From the NCBI GenBank assembly GCA_002633025.1, contig NMRB01000020.1, positions 630,384 through 694,383 of the forward strand: a stretch of 64,000 nucleotides of DNA, written 5' to 3'. The notes under the pieces are model-generated. The model was given only the letters and a program-made list of their open reading frames with translations. It was not told the DNA's origin and did no database searches. Positions 13,001 to 28,000 of this stretch are shown piece after piece (the first letter of the stretch is position 1; each line of letters opens with the position of its first letter). This DNA is from Notospermus geniculatus. Lineage: Eukaryota > Nemertea > Pilidiophora > Heteronemertea > Lineidae. Made by a program: the position numbers and the translations under genes.

Positions 13001-16000
13001 TCAGTTGTTGCATAACGTGTTCTGAAGCAATGTCTGAAACAGAGTTATGAGTTTTGCGAAAAGTGGTCCTTAACGTTTTTTGAGTAGTATACAGTATATC
13101 AGACGAGCGTCAGTCTTACACTACGTTACCTAATTGTGAATACGACGGCATCTTGTGATGTTTCTGATCTGTAAACTGAAACTTGGGTTGTAAAGTTCAT
13201 CGGAAATAGTCAGTGTTGTCACTGTCCATATTGCCATCGTTTTTGTGAACTATTTGTATCAAATGCCTTTTTGATGATAGTAATACAAGTTCAGTGAAGT
13301 CTGTATGGAGGTTTCGTAGTTCGTGTCAAAAATTTAACATTGGTGTATCTTGGCTCTGAGCTGCTCTCCGTCCAGTTTTGATGTTTGTGGGCAGGTATTG
13401 GGTGCAGGATCCTCTATCCATATTTCTCACCAATGTTGGACCAGGGTGACAGTATTGACCTCATCATATACCGCTCATACCATACCCACATTAATTTTCT
13501 TTTCCAACGAAATAAGTCAGAACTCTCTGAAGACAGAAATAATGCCTTTTGTGCCACATCAAGCTGAGATGCTTTATTCTCTTCGATGTACATTTTCCTC
13601 CTGGTGTACTTTGCTCTTGCTGTTTTCTCTCTGTGTTGTGCCTATTATAACTCTGTTAGTTTTTTAACTCTGCTATAAGGCTTTCGCATTCCTGTTGGCT
13701 TTTTTCGGACTTCTAAGCTATCAGCTTCTTCTTAGCATTAGTTTTCGTAATGCTAGGTTTTTGGCATTGTGTGACCAACGGCAGTCTTCTTCGCATGCAC
13801 ATCATCCTTTGACCCTCTCACTACAAGACTTCGTTTCTCAATTGTACTGATGCTTGATGGGATGCATGAGTGAACTAAGGCATTCGGCTTTGCCTCTCAT
13901 GTCCCTTTTTCTTTCCTCACGAAAGCAAGAATAAGAATTGTACATACATGTATTGTGCACACTGCTGTATTCCAGATGTTGTGTTCCTGGCCATAGACGT
14001 GCAATATAGACTTCCGGCATATTCAAAGTTGCTGTTGCATGGACTCTTATCCTTGACTTGGCCAGTGTTGTAACAGTAACAGATGTCCGTCTTATGGTTA
14101 CGGTACCTTAGTACCGTAGTATCTCTGAGTAGGCCTATCTCAGGCTCATGTACCACACAAACAAAATGAATACCATTCGATTCGTTTATTTATTGATTTT
14201 ATTTCTAATCATAAAATATACAAACATAACTTGGAAAGGGCAGGGTCCGTATTCATAAAACTGTACTTAGGTCTATGTGTGACACTTATCTTTTGTTCAA
14301 CACAAAAGATAGGTATCACACTTAGACTTAAGTATGTTTATGAATATGGACCCAGAAGCCGAGGCATTTGTGGCCCTATTACGACTGAAGTTGGAAATTT
14401 GAAAGGCGGCGGAATGTATAAGGAAGAAACGGAACAAAATAGAACCAATATGAACTGGATGACAGTAACCCATTATAAGCAAGTAATGTTAGAAACAACA
14501 ACTGTTTTCAACGGACCAAAGTGGACAAATGAAATGAATTTAAATGTTCGATTCGTGTTGCGATCAAGGGAAACACACCTTTCCAACAAAGATTGTGGCC
14601 AACTAGTTCTCCTATGACGTCGTGGCCATTCATTGTCCAAGCATGATATAACACTACCAAACGTATGCACTCAGACAGACAATTTATTTACCTAACTTTT
14701 TGTGCCATAGCCCGCTTGACCAGCTGAGCGTGGCAGTGACTATTGAATGGTATTGAGCTTTTGACGACACACGGTGAGAACTGTGAGACCGCCACCTTTA
14801 TTGGAAAGGTCTAAAGGCCATTTACATTTCGTCATGCATAAATTATCATATTGCATGAATGTGAATGGCAGCAGGGTGGTTTCTCTGAAGAGAAAGCTCA
14901 AGCTCACGTGATTTTTTTTCATTTCACATTTTTTTCCACAAGAGTCGAAAACATACTCTGAAATTTTTGAATCTGATGCAAACGATACATAATAATAACC
15001 GTGCTTAAATCTAGGGTATGTTAACTCAGCAGCAGGTCTATGGGCCTTTTGTTTTTTGTTATGCAGCGATTGGATTCTTCCTTGAATATGCTTTTCTTTC
15101 GACAGCGTGTTTTCCTTTTTTGCCGTCTAGTGCGTTGGTTTGAAAAAGGTGTTAGAAGAAATTAACTGTGAACGTCATTGTAGAAGTACTGAAAGTGGTA
15201 TTCATGCTGAAGCGTTGAGGCATAAAATTATCATTCGCGAAGGTCAAACAGAGGTCAATAACCCGCCATAGAGAATTGACGGTTTCCATTCACAGATATC
15301 TCTATGAATTAGCTCTTATACGTATCCCACCCTTTCCCTTTCCCATCACACAAAATCCCGTAGACGGCACAGAGATGCGTCCTCCTTCTCAGTTCCAGGT
15401 AGAGATCCTGACAATATGACAAATTTAGATAAAAAACCATCCTTTTGTTGCCAAATTACTATACAAGTGTACCAAAATCATAGAAATACTGACACCGATT
15501 TTTGCCGGGGTGTACTGAAAGACACTATAATGAAGATGCGTCCTGGTAAAGAGGTTAGTCATTTGAATGGAAGTCATTTGAATGTCTTTTTGTGTTCATG
15601 TTTCAAAGTTAAGTGGTTAGTCGATCTGTGAATAGAAGTTGTTATGGTTTCTCAGTGATATCATCTAATTCACCTGAGTGTTTACATATCTTTCAGGGTG
15701 ATGATAAGAAGAAAGAGAAGGAAAAAGAAGAGGAAGAGAGAGCGTTGGAGGAAGATGCCGAGGAGGAGCCAGCAGGTGCAGGAAGGAAAGTCATTGACGA
15801 TCTCAAAAACAACAAAGAAAAAGGTGAGAATGATCCGAAAGTAAATCTCCTTGATGAGAAATGAGATGAATTCATGGTGCCAAAAAATGGTACCTGATGC
15901 CTGATGCGAGGGTCCGTGGGTTCGAGTCCGGTAGGAAGCTATGTCTTTCACCTTAGAAACCCGTTATTTGCCCCACAAAGTGGTATCGTACAAAACAACC

Positions 16001-19000
16001 AGCAACTTCTGGATTATCCGTTTTTCGTCGACAAAATGAAAATTACCATCTTATTCAAGCATGTGAGACAAAAAGTTGTTCCTTGCGTAATGGTAATCCA
16101 GGCTTCTTATGAGAATAAGGATGCTCAAAGCCTCGGAATTTGTTTCTTGAATAAACTCTTTTGGTCAAATCAAATTTCCCTTCTTTCCGACATCTTCAGC
16201 ATACATCAGTCATTGAAATTGTTTCTTGGTTACCATCGCTGCTCATCATGTCCATGGTTACTGGTGGGTATAATGGTCTTTGAACTTGATTACATTTTAG
16301 AAAGGAAAATGCTTGCCTTATCCCCCCGCGACCATGGCTGGAAGGACAACAACCAACAAAATGAGGGTCCTCTGAATCCACCAATCATCACCCACACAGC
16401 AGCTACCCCCATGGCCAGCCCCCAAGGATCGCCAAATGAGATGCTCAACACACCGAAAGATATCAACAACAAGTTGACTGTCACCAATTCCAAGTCTTTC
16501 AATATCAGTTCCATTTCAATGGATTCAATAGACAAATCGTTGGTATGTAGATCTAAGGTTAATTTATATGAAATGTAATCGTTCAATTTTTTGAGATGCC
16601 AACAGCCTGGTTCGAATGGAGGGAGTGATTGCAATGCGAAAAGGGAAAAAATACAGGAAGGTTAAATCATACCAATGTCAATGTTCAATACTATTCTAAG
16701 TGTAGTCCGGGTTTTCTGACTTGTAATTCTGTATCACCTCCTTATCTTCTATCTTGTAGGCCTACTTCACCATCACGATTCAAACCTTGTTAAAAATAAT
16801 GTATCACTGGTATTTTCGCGGGCCACGAAAATCATTGTTTATTTACATTTTGTTTGTTTGTGTCCAGTCTTTCTTTGTCTTATGAATAATTTGTTGGTGG
16901 CATGTCCCTCTAGAAATTCTTTTGATACCGAAAATATTCAAAATTGGTGGGTTGGCACGTCCCGGATGTCCAAAATAATATAATGTAAACATCCATGTTT
17001 ACAAACATTGAATGTAAACAATTAAGTCATGATCTTTAATCTCATTCCTTATGTCTGTTTCAGACGAGCCTGTGTATGCAAAGCTCACCACGGCTTTCAC
17101 CGATCCTCAATCATTCCTGCAGCTTGAAAAACACAAACTGGACGGCAAGGAATAGAAATGCAAAATGTGACAATCCTCTTGAACATTCTGACAGCGGTGA
17201 TGACAACGATGAGAACATGCATCGTAAAGTCTACACACTGCGAAGGAATTCAACTCCTATTACCAACAATTACAGGTAAGCGAGTCATTAAGCTCTTGGT
17301 TTTTCCCTCTTGAACACTGAAGTCATTAGCCCTTGTTACACTACATAAAAAACCCGTGTCGAACCCGGGTTTTTTCTGTCCACACCTGTTAAAAACGCGG
17401 TGTAATAATCCCCTCCGAGCTCGAACGGTTTTTGGAGAGTTTAATTTAGATCCCCGTCACAAAATTTGAGTAGTGTTGACAGGCACCGGGCCTCAGGAGG
17501 GATTTTTCACAGCCGGGCTAGACCCGGGTGTCAAATAACCCGGGTATTTCAATGTAGTGTAACACGGCTATTGATATTACAAAAGTTTTATAATACATCT
17601 TTTGACTACCGATTACTTTGCTGTATTCATGTTTTGTGTTAGGTCTCAGGCTACTCGTATAGCTGACGTAAGAAGCATTGTGCTTAGTCGGCAAATGAGA
17701 CACAGATTTTACGACATGCCTGTTGATCACTGTACCTTTAATCCTGTCGTCAATTTCACACTGACATGTACCCCAATCTACTAAAAGCTTACAGTCATTG
17801 CTATCAGTCATTCTATGAAAGCGTCAGCCGTGAAAAGGAATCGGTTGGAGTTAATAATTGATTCTCGGCCTGCCGTGGCAATTTCAGTAGGCGTTGGTGC
17901 TTCACTTTATAATAGGGAAGTTTAGAGATCAAATGATTAACGTAAACGTTAACGACAACTTTATTTTAGTACCGAAAATGCAATATAAAATCTGGTTAAT
18001 GTGTACTATGAAAAATATAGTTGTCATAAAGTTTACGTTTATCGTTTGATTTCTAAACCTCCCTAATCTGGGCTAGTCAGATGTGAAAATACGGTATGAT
18101 AGTTTTTACACCTTTTCTATAGGGGTTGTTACCACCATGACTTCAACCCAGGTTTACCATGCTGCTAAAGGATCATGCTTCAGGTGTAATATGAAGATGT
18201 GAAGATATTCCTTTTTCAGCGACTGCAATGGATATGCCCCACTAAACAACCAACGTGCCCTCAGTCCACAAAACTCAATCAAAAGCATCAGGACCCTGAG
18301 CCCGAGGAACTCGATCAAGGACCTGAGCAGGCAGAACTCCATCACCAGTTACAACGGCAATCTGAGTAGAAACAACTCGTTCACACTCAGTCGACAGAAT
18401 TCCATCCGAAGTCAACACACATTGAGCCCACAGAATTCCCTCAGTAATGGCACACCAAAGGAGGAGTATAAAATGAATAACCTTGGGAATGTTAAAGTGA
18501 TGAGTGAAGGCAGTCTCGGTGGAACGCAAGACATTCAGGAAGATTTAGATGCAATGGACGAAGTGGTGAGCAATTTTCCTTGGGTTTCTATGATTGAAAA
18601 GGCAAACAAATTTTGACCCAAATTAACTAAAATTCTTTCCTGTTTCAGAGTTGCGGATGCTCATGGTGTCCGGAACCGGAAGGATGTTTCTTAACCAGGG
18701 TGGAACATTCTCTGTATATATTTTCACCGCATAATCCGTGAGTATATTAAAATGCAGCCACGTAACTTTGCCGGAAAAACTCAATTCTCAAGAAACAAAT
18801 GGCTGAAAAGATTTGTGAGGTTTTCGGCCTAACTTTGGCCACTCTACCAGATGTTGAATCACCTACAATGCACATCATTTCTAGGTCTCGGAAATAAAAC
18901 CCTCGGCTTTTAAAGGTATCGCCTGTGATCTTCTTTTCGGAAAGGGGTGAAGGGGTACCGCAATGAGAAGTCATGGTCGGGACTGATTTGATTGCATGAG

Positions 19001-22000
19001 ATCTGTCTGAACGTACGCTTTATTCATTTCAGCCTTCGACTCAAATGTCACTACCTTATTTCGAGAAAGTGGTTTGATTACAGTGTGCTTTTCTTCATCG
19101 CTCTCAACTGCATCACACTCGCAATGGAGCGTCCGAGTATACCCCCAACTAGCACTGTAAGTACACGATGCTACCTCGGTAAATAAGGTTGCGTACCTAC
19201 TCACTACTTTCTGAATTCCCCCAATGTATCATATCCTGTCACCTAAAATCTATTTTCATTTTAGGAAAGACAGTTCCTAACTATATCAAACTATGTATTC
19301 ACTGTTGTCTTCACGTCAGAAATGGTAATTAAGGTAAGAAATCTCTGCTAACATCAATATATTCATTTGGCGAAAAAAAAACAGATTCCATGAAGATCTT
19401 ACAACAGTTTCAAACTTACTGCCCCTTCCATACTACATGTATTCCTTCAGCTGCATTCACGAATAACTTAATACATGACCTATTCTTGCACAATTCAGCA
19501 TAGTCCTGCTTTGCAAAATAAAATGTAACTCCATCTTCAGGTTACTGCAAAAGGCTTTATCATTGGTGTGCACGCCTACTTGAAAAGTGGATGGAACATT
19601 CTTGACGGATTCCTTGTCATTATTTCCTTGGTGGACATTTTGATTACTTGGATTGCCGGCAGTAGCAATAGGATCTTTGGAATTCTAAGGGTTCTGCGCC
19701 TCTTGAGGACATTGAGACCATTAAGGTAAGGTATTTCGACCTTATTTTGATTCTGAGTAACATTCAGGATAGTGTGGATAATGGTAACGATGGAAATTGT
19801 CGTTATTCCGTTGAAACGTTTTCCAGTGTTCCCACTTGCTGATGATGATGACGACAGGTATATTATTGCTGACAATGGTAACGCTGTCATATGGTTTAAA
19901 TTTCAGGGTGATCAACCGTGCCCCAGGCCTGAAACTAGTGGTACAGACACTACTCTCGTCACTGAGGCCCATTGGGAACATTGTACTCATCTGTTGTACG
20001 TTCTTCATCATTTTTGGTATACTGGGAGTACAGGTAAGTCGTATTTCATATCGTAGATGGCTGTACATGTATATCCGTCATTCATTTCATTTCATGGTAA
20101 TTGAGAATGCTACGACATATGCCTTCATCATTTCAGTTATTCAAAGGAAAGTTCTACTACTGCATCGGCCCTACTGCTCTTTTTGTGAAGAACAAGACCC
20201 AGTGCCTTTCTGATCCAAGGAATATTTGGCAAAACAGGAAATATAACTTTGATAATCTTGGGCAGGTATGTATAAGGAACGTAACTCCGATATCTTCGTG
20301 CCGCGCGATACTAACTTAGTTTTGATGCTTTGGAACCAAGTTGCTGTGTTCGTCAGAATATATCGAATGCCTTTTTCGTGTCAAGAAACTTTCTCTTCAT
20401 CAATACGTTTCATCATGTTGCAGGCTCTCATGGCCCTATTTGTGCTTGGGTCAAAAGATGGCTGGGTTTCCATCATGTACACTGGGATAGATGCCGTGGA
20501 TGTTGACGTTCAGGTAATACGTCTTGTAATACACACATAAAAAACCTGTTGAAGTGGTAGAATGAAGGCCCATTCACAGACTTGCTTTTGAGAGCAACTC
20601 TCTATAGTTTCTGAGATGGAGAAACACATCGTCATCTGCGCCGGCTTCACTTGTATCAGAGATTATAAGTAGATCTTTCCACCTTTTCTTTTTTCAGCCA
20701 ATTGAGAACTACAATGAATGGCGTCTCCTCTACTTCATCGCCTTCCTACTCCTTGTTGGTTTCTTCGTCTTGAACATGTTCGTTGGTGTGGTTGTTGAGA
20801 ACTTTCATAAATGCCGTGAAGATCAGGAAATAGAGGAGAAAGCCAGAAGGCTTGCAAAACGAAACAAGAAACTGGAAAAGAAACGAAAGAGTAATTTGGC
20901 CAATAATGCTTCATCTGGTTGGTATTTGTGTTTACTGAGTCTGGCGACATCATCTGATACACACAATGAGCACACATGGCTATTGAAAGAGCACTGCAAG
21001 CAAAACCTTTTTCCAATATTTTTTTTCTAATCAAAGTTCTTAACTTTTTCACCGCCAATCTCAGTAAACGACTCTGCCTGTCATTTTTCGTACATGTTTT
21101 CAACGTAGCCAAGTTTTTACTGTTAGAAAACGTTAGTAGTTGGAATTTTATTGGGCTATACTCTGCTCAGAGTACAAAAATCATTACTGTCTTTCGATAA
21201 GGTTGTTGAACTAATCAGTGCTAAATACAAACCAGGGCAGTGAAGGAGCTAAGTACTTCAAGACAGAAGTCTTTCTAACTTCATGAAGAATATAGATTGT
21301 GAAAACACCAAAGCTTTCCACTCTTGTAGTATACTGTTTACTATGAAAAATCATCCCATTATTACACTCTCATGGGTTGACTCCCAGTCTGTTACCATAA
21401 AGTATAGGTTTTCTAAAAGAAGCCTATTGCTATAAGACAGAGTGTTTTCATAATGTATGTCTTCTGTCAGTGCATGGAGTTACAATTTACTAGATTTTAC
21501 GCCTGCAACATCCCTAACACACCTCCGCGACATTGGCAATGTCATGATGCCACAAGCAACTTGAAGATTTTTCCATCGTAGATTTTAGACTTTGTACATA
21601 CCTCCACTTTTGGAATGTCATGCATTGTTATAGGTAGTGCATCATCCTTTTCTCCCTGTTTTGATCATGAATGCAGTTTCTCCTTGAATCTTTATTAAAT
21701 CGGTGCTAAACTGCTGCTATAACGTCTTGCTTTGTCTGAATCTTATCATCGCAATCGTCTTTTCCCGTGATTGATTTGATTCCCTAGGTGATCCGACATG
21801 CTTTCTAAAGAACCATGTACCATTTGCTTCAAGCCGATGGAAGTACTCTGGTCGACTATTTTTTGTTGCTTATAGCCTGCTTTTCCACTTCGGTGATGTC
21901 TGCAAGTATTCAATAGAGCTGCCATGGATCATCATTATACCTTACAAGTATATCCCACTCCCTGCATTTCACCAATATCCACTCCTTTCTCGAAGACCAT

Positions 22001-25000
22001 TCTTGCTTGCTGTCTTTCATTTTATGCCACATCAGATGGCATAACACCTGCAATTTTCAGTGTCTGGTTGCCCGGACGAAAGAAATTAACCATTTTTCTG
22101 CATTTCGTCATCTTCGTAACTAGTTATAGGAGCATCATGACACCAAAATACCTCCCCTCATCATCCCTCCTCTCTGGTCATCATGCCTTGTCGTTCATAA
22201 GAACGGCATGTTTTTTTGCCACTTGGTTCCATGACTGTCCATCCCTCGTCATCGATGTAATAAGTCATTCCCACCTCCCTCCTCTCCAAGAATATGATGC
22301 TCTGTGTTATAGTGCCATCATCATCCTGTATCTCCCCATTATTCTCCGTAACCATCCCGAATAGCTCTATACTTCAGGTATGATGTCTTCTTCCTTTATG
22401 AAATAATACGGCAGCGTATGCTCAGCTACGAAAGGAGCCAGACTCAGTTTGAATATGTTGTTTTGTAGCATGTTCTTGCGGCTCTGTCATTGTTTGGTGT
22501 TTCAGTTTTCGTGACTCCATTCTGTTCCCTAACTGTATGCATCTCTATATCATAGTTCTGGAGTCTGGTCTGATTAACACGTGTACTGGTAACTCTCCAC
22601 TTAGTAACTTCAGCCAGATGAACTGAAGTTGTCTTGTCAAGTCCGTTGTCTGTCGCTGTTGTATGACTATCTGTCTGTCATCCATCTCTAGGTAGTGGTG
22701 GCACGTTGAGGCAAAACCTCGTGTGTAGACAGTAGATAACTTGACTTAGACAACGGCGTCATCAATCGAGTGTTAACAACTGCACTGGTCCCTCAGTTTG
22801 TCCCACACCTGTATCTTCAAGTAATCTTTCGTATATAGAATTACAGAAAAATTAAGACGAACATTTTCCCTTTCCATTAAACTACAAAATACCATTTCAA
22901 AAATAGAATTTCATCGACACTTTTACATATATCCAGTAACAACAGTTTTTTTCCTGGAAACTGAATCCATACCTACACCATTCAGAGTCTTTTTTTGCGT
23001 AATACTTCGATGTTTGTTTTTTTAAACTCCCGATTTCAAGCTACACTGCATAATTTGCTTGTTTATGAACACTTTTTTCTAAAATACGACACATATTTTT
23101 TACCGGGCATTGCAGATTTTTCTGGAAGATATCCCGACTTTGGAAATACCATTCGGGTTGTGAACAGTTGTTAACACATACATAGCTATGTTTTCGTGTC
23201 AATACATGTATCAGTTTTGTGAAGGGCGTAATAGGAAATCAAGGTGTTCACCGTATCAGTTCTCCTTTGGTCTGTTTGAGTGGTAAGTGCAGACGATGTT
23301 ATGTTACAAACCACTTCTTTGGAATCTGGTGGAGTTCGAAAAATGGTAGGCCTATATATCCCTGTTGACTCCGAACGTTTTGCTCTAATATTAGGGAGGT
23401 TTCGAAATCAAACGATAAACGTAAACTTTACGACAACGTTATTTTTCGTACTACACATTAACTAGATTTTATATTGCATTTGCGGTACAAAAATAACGTT
23501 GTCGTTAACGTTTACGTTTATCGTTTGATTTCGAAACCTCCCTATTGTGGATACGTCGAACCTCATGTTCGTGATATAATGTCATCTTTACCATCATTTG
23601 CGAATGCTGGTTGAATTGCTAACAAATAATAGCTTGGCACTCACCTGCGAAATGCATGTGCACTCTTCGAGGAACCAAGAATAAATGAGGACGATCTAGG
23701 CTGACATCCCGGATGTCAGTGAGGTGCGCATGCGCGGAGGAAGTCCCGGTGAGCGGGAAATTTTGATTTTCATTGTTGGTTATTTTGCTGGCAAATAGGA
23801 AATAAATAATATGCAATAGTTTAAACTGACCAGTTTAGGCTTAGCGCAAGAAACGTCATCTTTACCATTATTTGCTGAGGCTGTTGGAAAAAGATTAGCT
23901 CATCTGTCATCATGACCTCTACCTCTCTATTCAACAGGCACCCTTCTAACTTTCGTGCTGATTTCGCCCCTAACTCATTCGCTTTTCACTCCTGTTGATA
24001 ATGAATAACTTAGTTATAACTATTTCGTTTTCAGAACGAACAGAACCACCGTATTGGGCCAACTACTCAAAAACACGCCTTATCATTCACAACATATGCA
24101 CGAGTAAATATTTTGACCTGGCTATCGCTGGGGTGATAGGTCTCAATGTGATCACCATGGCATTAGAATACTACATGATGCCAGAGGTAAGTGTATGCAG
24201 AGAAGGGATTTCCTGTCGGTAAATTGCTAAATGGATCCGATATAAACAAAACGTCATCGAAAAGCAGCTGACGAGGCAAACCATACAATATACAATATTC
24301 ACTTTCGCTGACTTCAAGGTTACAAAATTTGCCGAGGCCACATGTTGATAGGATGTAACCACACTATTGATGGTGATTCATGTACCAAGCAATGGATTCT
24401 GTTACTAATTGCAGGAGTTGGAGTTTGCTTTGAAGATCTTCAACTACTTCTTCACCTCCGTCTTCATCATAGAAGCCACACTGAAGATTATATCCCTTGG
24501 AATGAGACGTTACTTCAAGGACAGGTAAGCATGATGAAGAGTAGATCAGTTTCATGCTGTCATAAGGATCTAAAGATTGAACTGAAGCATCTCATCAGAT
24601 CTAGTCCAATTATCACAACATGGGTTATTTTCCGATGATATATTGCCATTCTACTTGTCGTTCTCCATAATAAAGGCATGTTTTGTATCTGCAGTGTCTC
24701 GACTTCGTTATACACCAATCTACATCTCGTCGTACCGTTCAATCTTTCAAGTTCATTAAACTATGGAATTTTACCTTTATATTAACTGCCTACGTTCTTG
24801 TTTTAGCTGGAATCAACTGGATATCATCATTGTGTTTCTATCTATTGCTGGTATCGTGCTAGAGGAGATGGATACTGATGTGATTCCAATAAATCCGACA
24901 ATTATCAGAGTCATGCGGGTGCTACGAATAGCCAGAGGTACGAAGAATGTTGTGAATGAGTGAAGAAATCGTTGACACTCCCAAACCCTATTGGCAAAGG

Positions 25001-28000
25001 CTTCATGCTCAGTAATAAGCCAACTACGTATTCATCATTTAAAGAGTTCTTTCAAACTACTTTTTTTTATTACCATTGAGATGCACCGTCGTTAACGTAT
25101 CGTGTTGAATATACCGTAGTATCACACCTACGGCGTCAGCTCATTACGTGAAGCACAACGCCATCTGCAATGATCAGGCGACCAATCAAAGAATAGGCCT
25201 AATACCAACCGATTGGCTGTCACGGCTGAAGCGTTCATAGAGACAGACAACAATAGCTGAATTCCATAATGCTTTGCAACCAGACAACAGGCGATGTATA
25301 AGGCCTGGGAACTTTCACGAAGCTCTCGTTACTTACGGGAGTGCGTAAACTATTGTCCATTTGCGGACAACCTATTGTTCTCTCTCAGCCTGACAAAGGC
25401 CCGTATTTTAGAATGCTTCTCAACATCACGGAGTGCCTCAACGCTATTGTTGTCCTGTTGAGAACAATAGCCTTGAGGAACTCCTTTACGTTGAGGAGCA
25501 TTCTAAAATACGGGCCTTAATGTCCTTGTAGTACAATGTTCCTCTGCATATTATTACTGGGCCTGAATATCCCTTGCGTGCGACTCTTCGACGTGAAAGT
25601 AGTTAACATTCTGGTGAACATTTCTTTTTCAGTGCTTAAGCTCCTGAAGATGGCAAAAGGCATCCGGGCTCTCCTTGATACTGTGATCCAGGCCCTTCCG
25701 CAGGTTGGAAACCTGGGGCTGCTTTTCTTTCTTCTCTTCTTCATATTTGCTGCTTTAGGAGTTGAGCTGTTTGGGAAATTAGGTATGCACTTAGGAAATT
25801 TTATGCCGACTTTGTACATGTATGAACCAATACCAATTGTCTGTGGCTGCGGCGAAGGATTGAGCAGATTGGGGTTGTATATATAGTCACGGCTGTAGGC
25901 CTACTCAATTACAAGATGTAGGCCTACTGAATGCATCATGACTTATGCTGTCACTTTTATTCGATTTCGAGGATATTTGCCTCAATTCTAGCCGGCAAGA
26001 GTTGCAGTTTTCGGTTTTCTCTTGATTTGAACCCAGTGTATGTAACTTCGGGCACACAGGCCTGTACCGAAATAATCTGACCGCATTGTGATCTGAAGCT
26101 GTCCTTCCTTTCGTTTCAGAATGTTCTGAGGACCATCCCTGTGAGGGCCTGGGGGTTCACGCTCATTTTGAAAACTTCGGTATGGCATTCCTGACTTTGT
26201 TCCGAGTGGCCACCGGAGACAACTGGAATGGTATCATGAAGGATACACTCCGTGAGGACTGTGATTCATCTGAGAACTGTGTTAAGAACTGTTGTGTCAG
26301 CCCGATTATCTCACCGGTGTTTTTTGTGGTATTTGTCCTCATGGCACAATTTGTTCTCGTCAACGTCGTAGTTGCGGTTCTTATGAAGCATCTTGAGGTA
26401 CGTAAATATGTTCATCGCTATTTTAATAGTGATGAAAGTATTTTAATGCTGCGAAATTTAATTCTAATGCTACGAAAGTAGCATTGCAGCAGATGTTCTA
26501 TTTAAAAATAGTAGATCTGCTGCAATGCTACTTTCGTTACTTCCACACCTACGACAGTAAGCGTTTAGGGACCGACTAGGTGCCAACAGGTCGACATTGC
26601 ATCTAGAAGCAACTCGACGGATCCGTCGCAGATCAAAAACCATCACGCGCAGGTCGACATTTCAGCGATTGAGAGGAACTCGGAGCAACTGGCAGTTATA
26701 CCTCGAACAGGACGCTCATGATGCATCCGGCAGTTGCTCGGAGACAAGCGCGCTCAGGTCGACAAAATCGGCAACTGATCAGTTACTCCGAGTTGCTTCC
26801 ATCGCCGGAAAGCTAGTTGCCGCGAGTTGCTTCAGGACGCAATGTCGACTTGTGGGCACCTTTATTGACTGGCCACTTCCTCTGCAGTAGCTGTGGCACA
26901 GTATTTCGCCTACGACATTGCTTTTAATAGGTCGCACTTCATGATTTACCTGTCATCTCTACGTCAGAACATTGACCTCCACCACTAAGTTGAATAGTCC
27001 AAGATTAGAGGACTGCAAGTCCATTCTACTCTCTTTAATGCACGGTCCTTAGAATAAAATTATTTCCAACAATTTCCCGTTGCAGGAGTCCCACAAAATG
27101 ATGGACGATGATGCTGAAATTGATGCTGAAGTGGAACGCGAATTGGAAGAGGAGAGAGCGTTGAGAAATAATGCAAAATTAGCCGACGAAATGAAACAAA
27201 AACAAAACGAGGTTAACACGAATTTATAACTACATTGTAGATACTTTTTTCATGATCATGCCCTTTCAATGCAAGTATACATGTACACCTATAAACACTG
27301 TACACGAAAAGATGCATCTTCGATTTGTTTAATCCAAAGAAAAACAGTACCGTGTGTCAAACAGAGGAATTTTGTGCTGATCTTGCAGGCAACAGAAGTA
27401 GAAACAAAGAAGGAGCCCGAAGATAATCCAAACGAAGAAACTAGGGAGAAACACCAGCCGGTCTGCAAGCAGACGTCACTGCCACCGAATTTTACCTTCA
27501 ACCTTTGGCCTCAGCCACCGTCTAATGAAAACAATGATGAACGAAGTGTTTCAGGTGAGACAGTGTACTACCATTAACCACACAGACGGAAAAGCCCATG
27601 ATACATGTAGCAATTGAATGCAGCTTCAAGGAATGATCGTCGAGTTGTTGATTCTCTACGAATTTTGTATCATTTTTCTCTTCAGCAAAAGACGTTGAGA
27701 TCGCTATCACTGTAGACTGGGATAAGGAAAATGAGAAAAAGCCTTCGTATCATCTGTTGCCCAACCCAAAAGTGCCGCAGAGGAAACGGTCAAAATCTAG
27801 TTCGCGTGGTAGTCTACAGAAGATGGCTGCGGTTGATTTAGACCATGGCGATCTGACGATACAGGTACCGGTTCCGAAGGAGCCGCGTTGTGATCCAAGA
27901 CTAACACTGTACCCTAATATTCCACCATCAACGGAGATTCCGCCAATTCCAAGGCATCACTGCTCACAACACAGTCTCACTGATGACACGGAAAGGACGG

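Noticed and set aside
14231-14617. 128-residue plus-strand ORF
   Set aside because: It begins inside a foldback element and shows no splice link or family signal.
15364-15398. Possible extra Cav3 exon (reads [13 protein letters not shown] in one frame) with a good polypyrimidine tract
   Set aside because: 35 nt would break the phase between exons 6 and 7, which join correctly without it.
15904-16578. 224-residue plus-strand ORF
   Set aside because: It is a SINE fragment and intron read in a frame other than that of the genuine Cav3 exon 8 (16301-16542).
21924-22364. 146-residue plus-strand ORF in the large Cav3 intron 18, with an opposing 64-residue ORF
   Set aside because: Composition is not protein-like, no splice sites fit the channel frame, and no family resemblance is seen; taken as chance.
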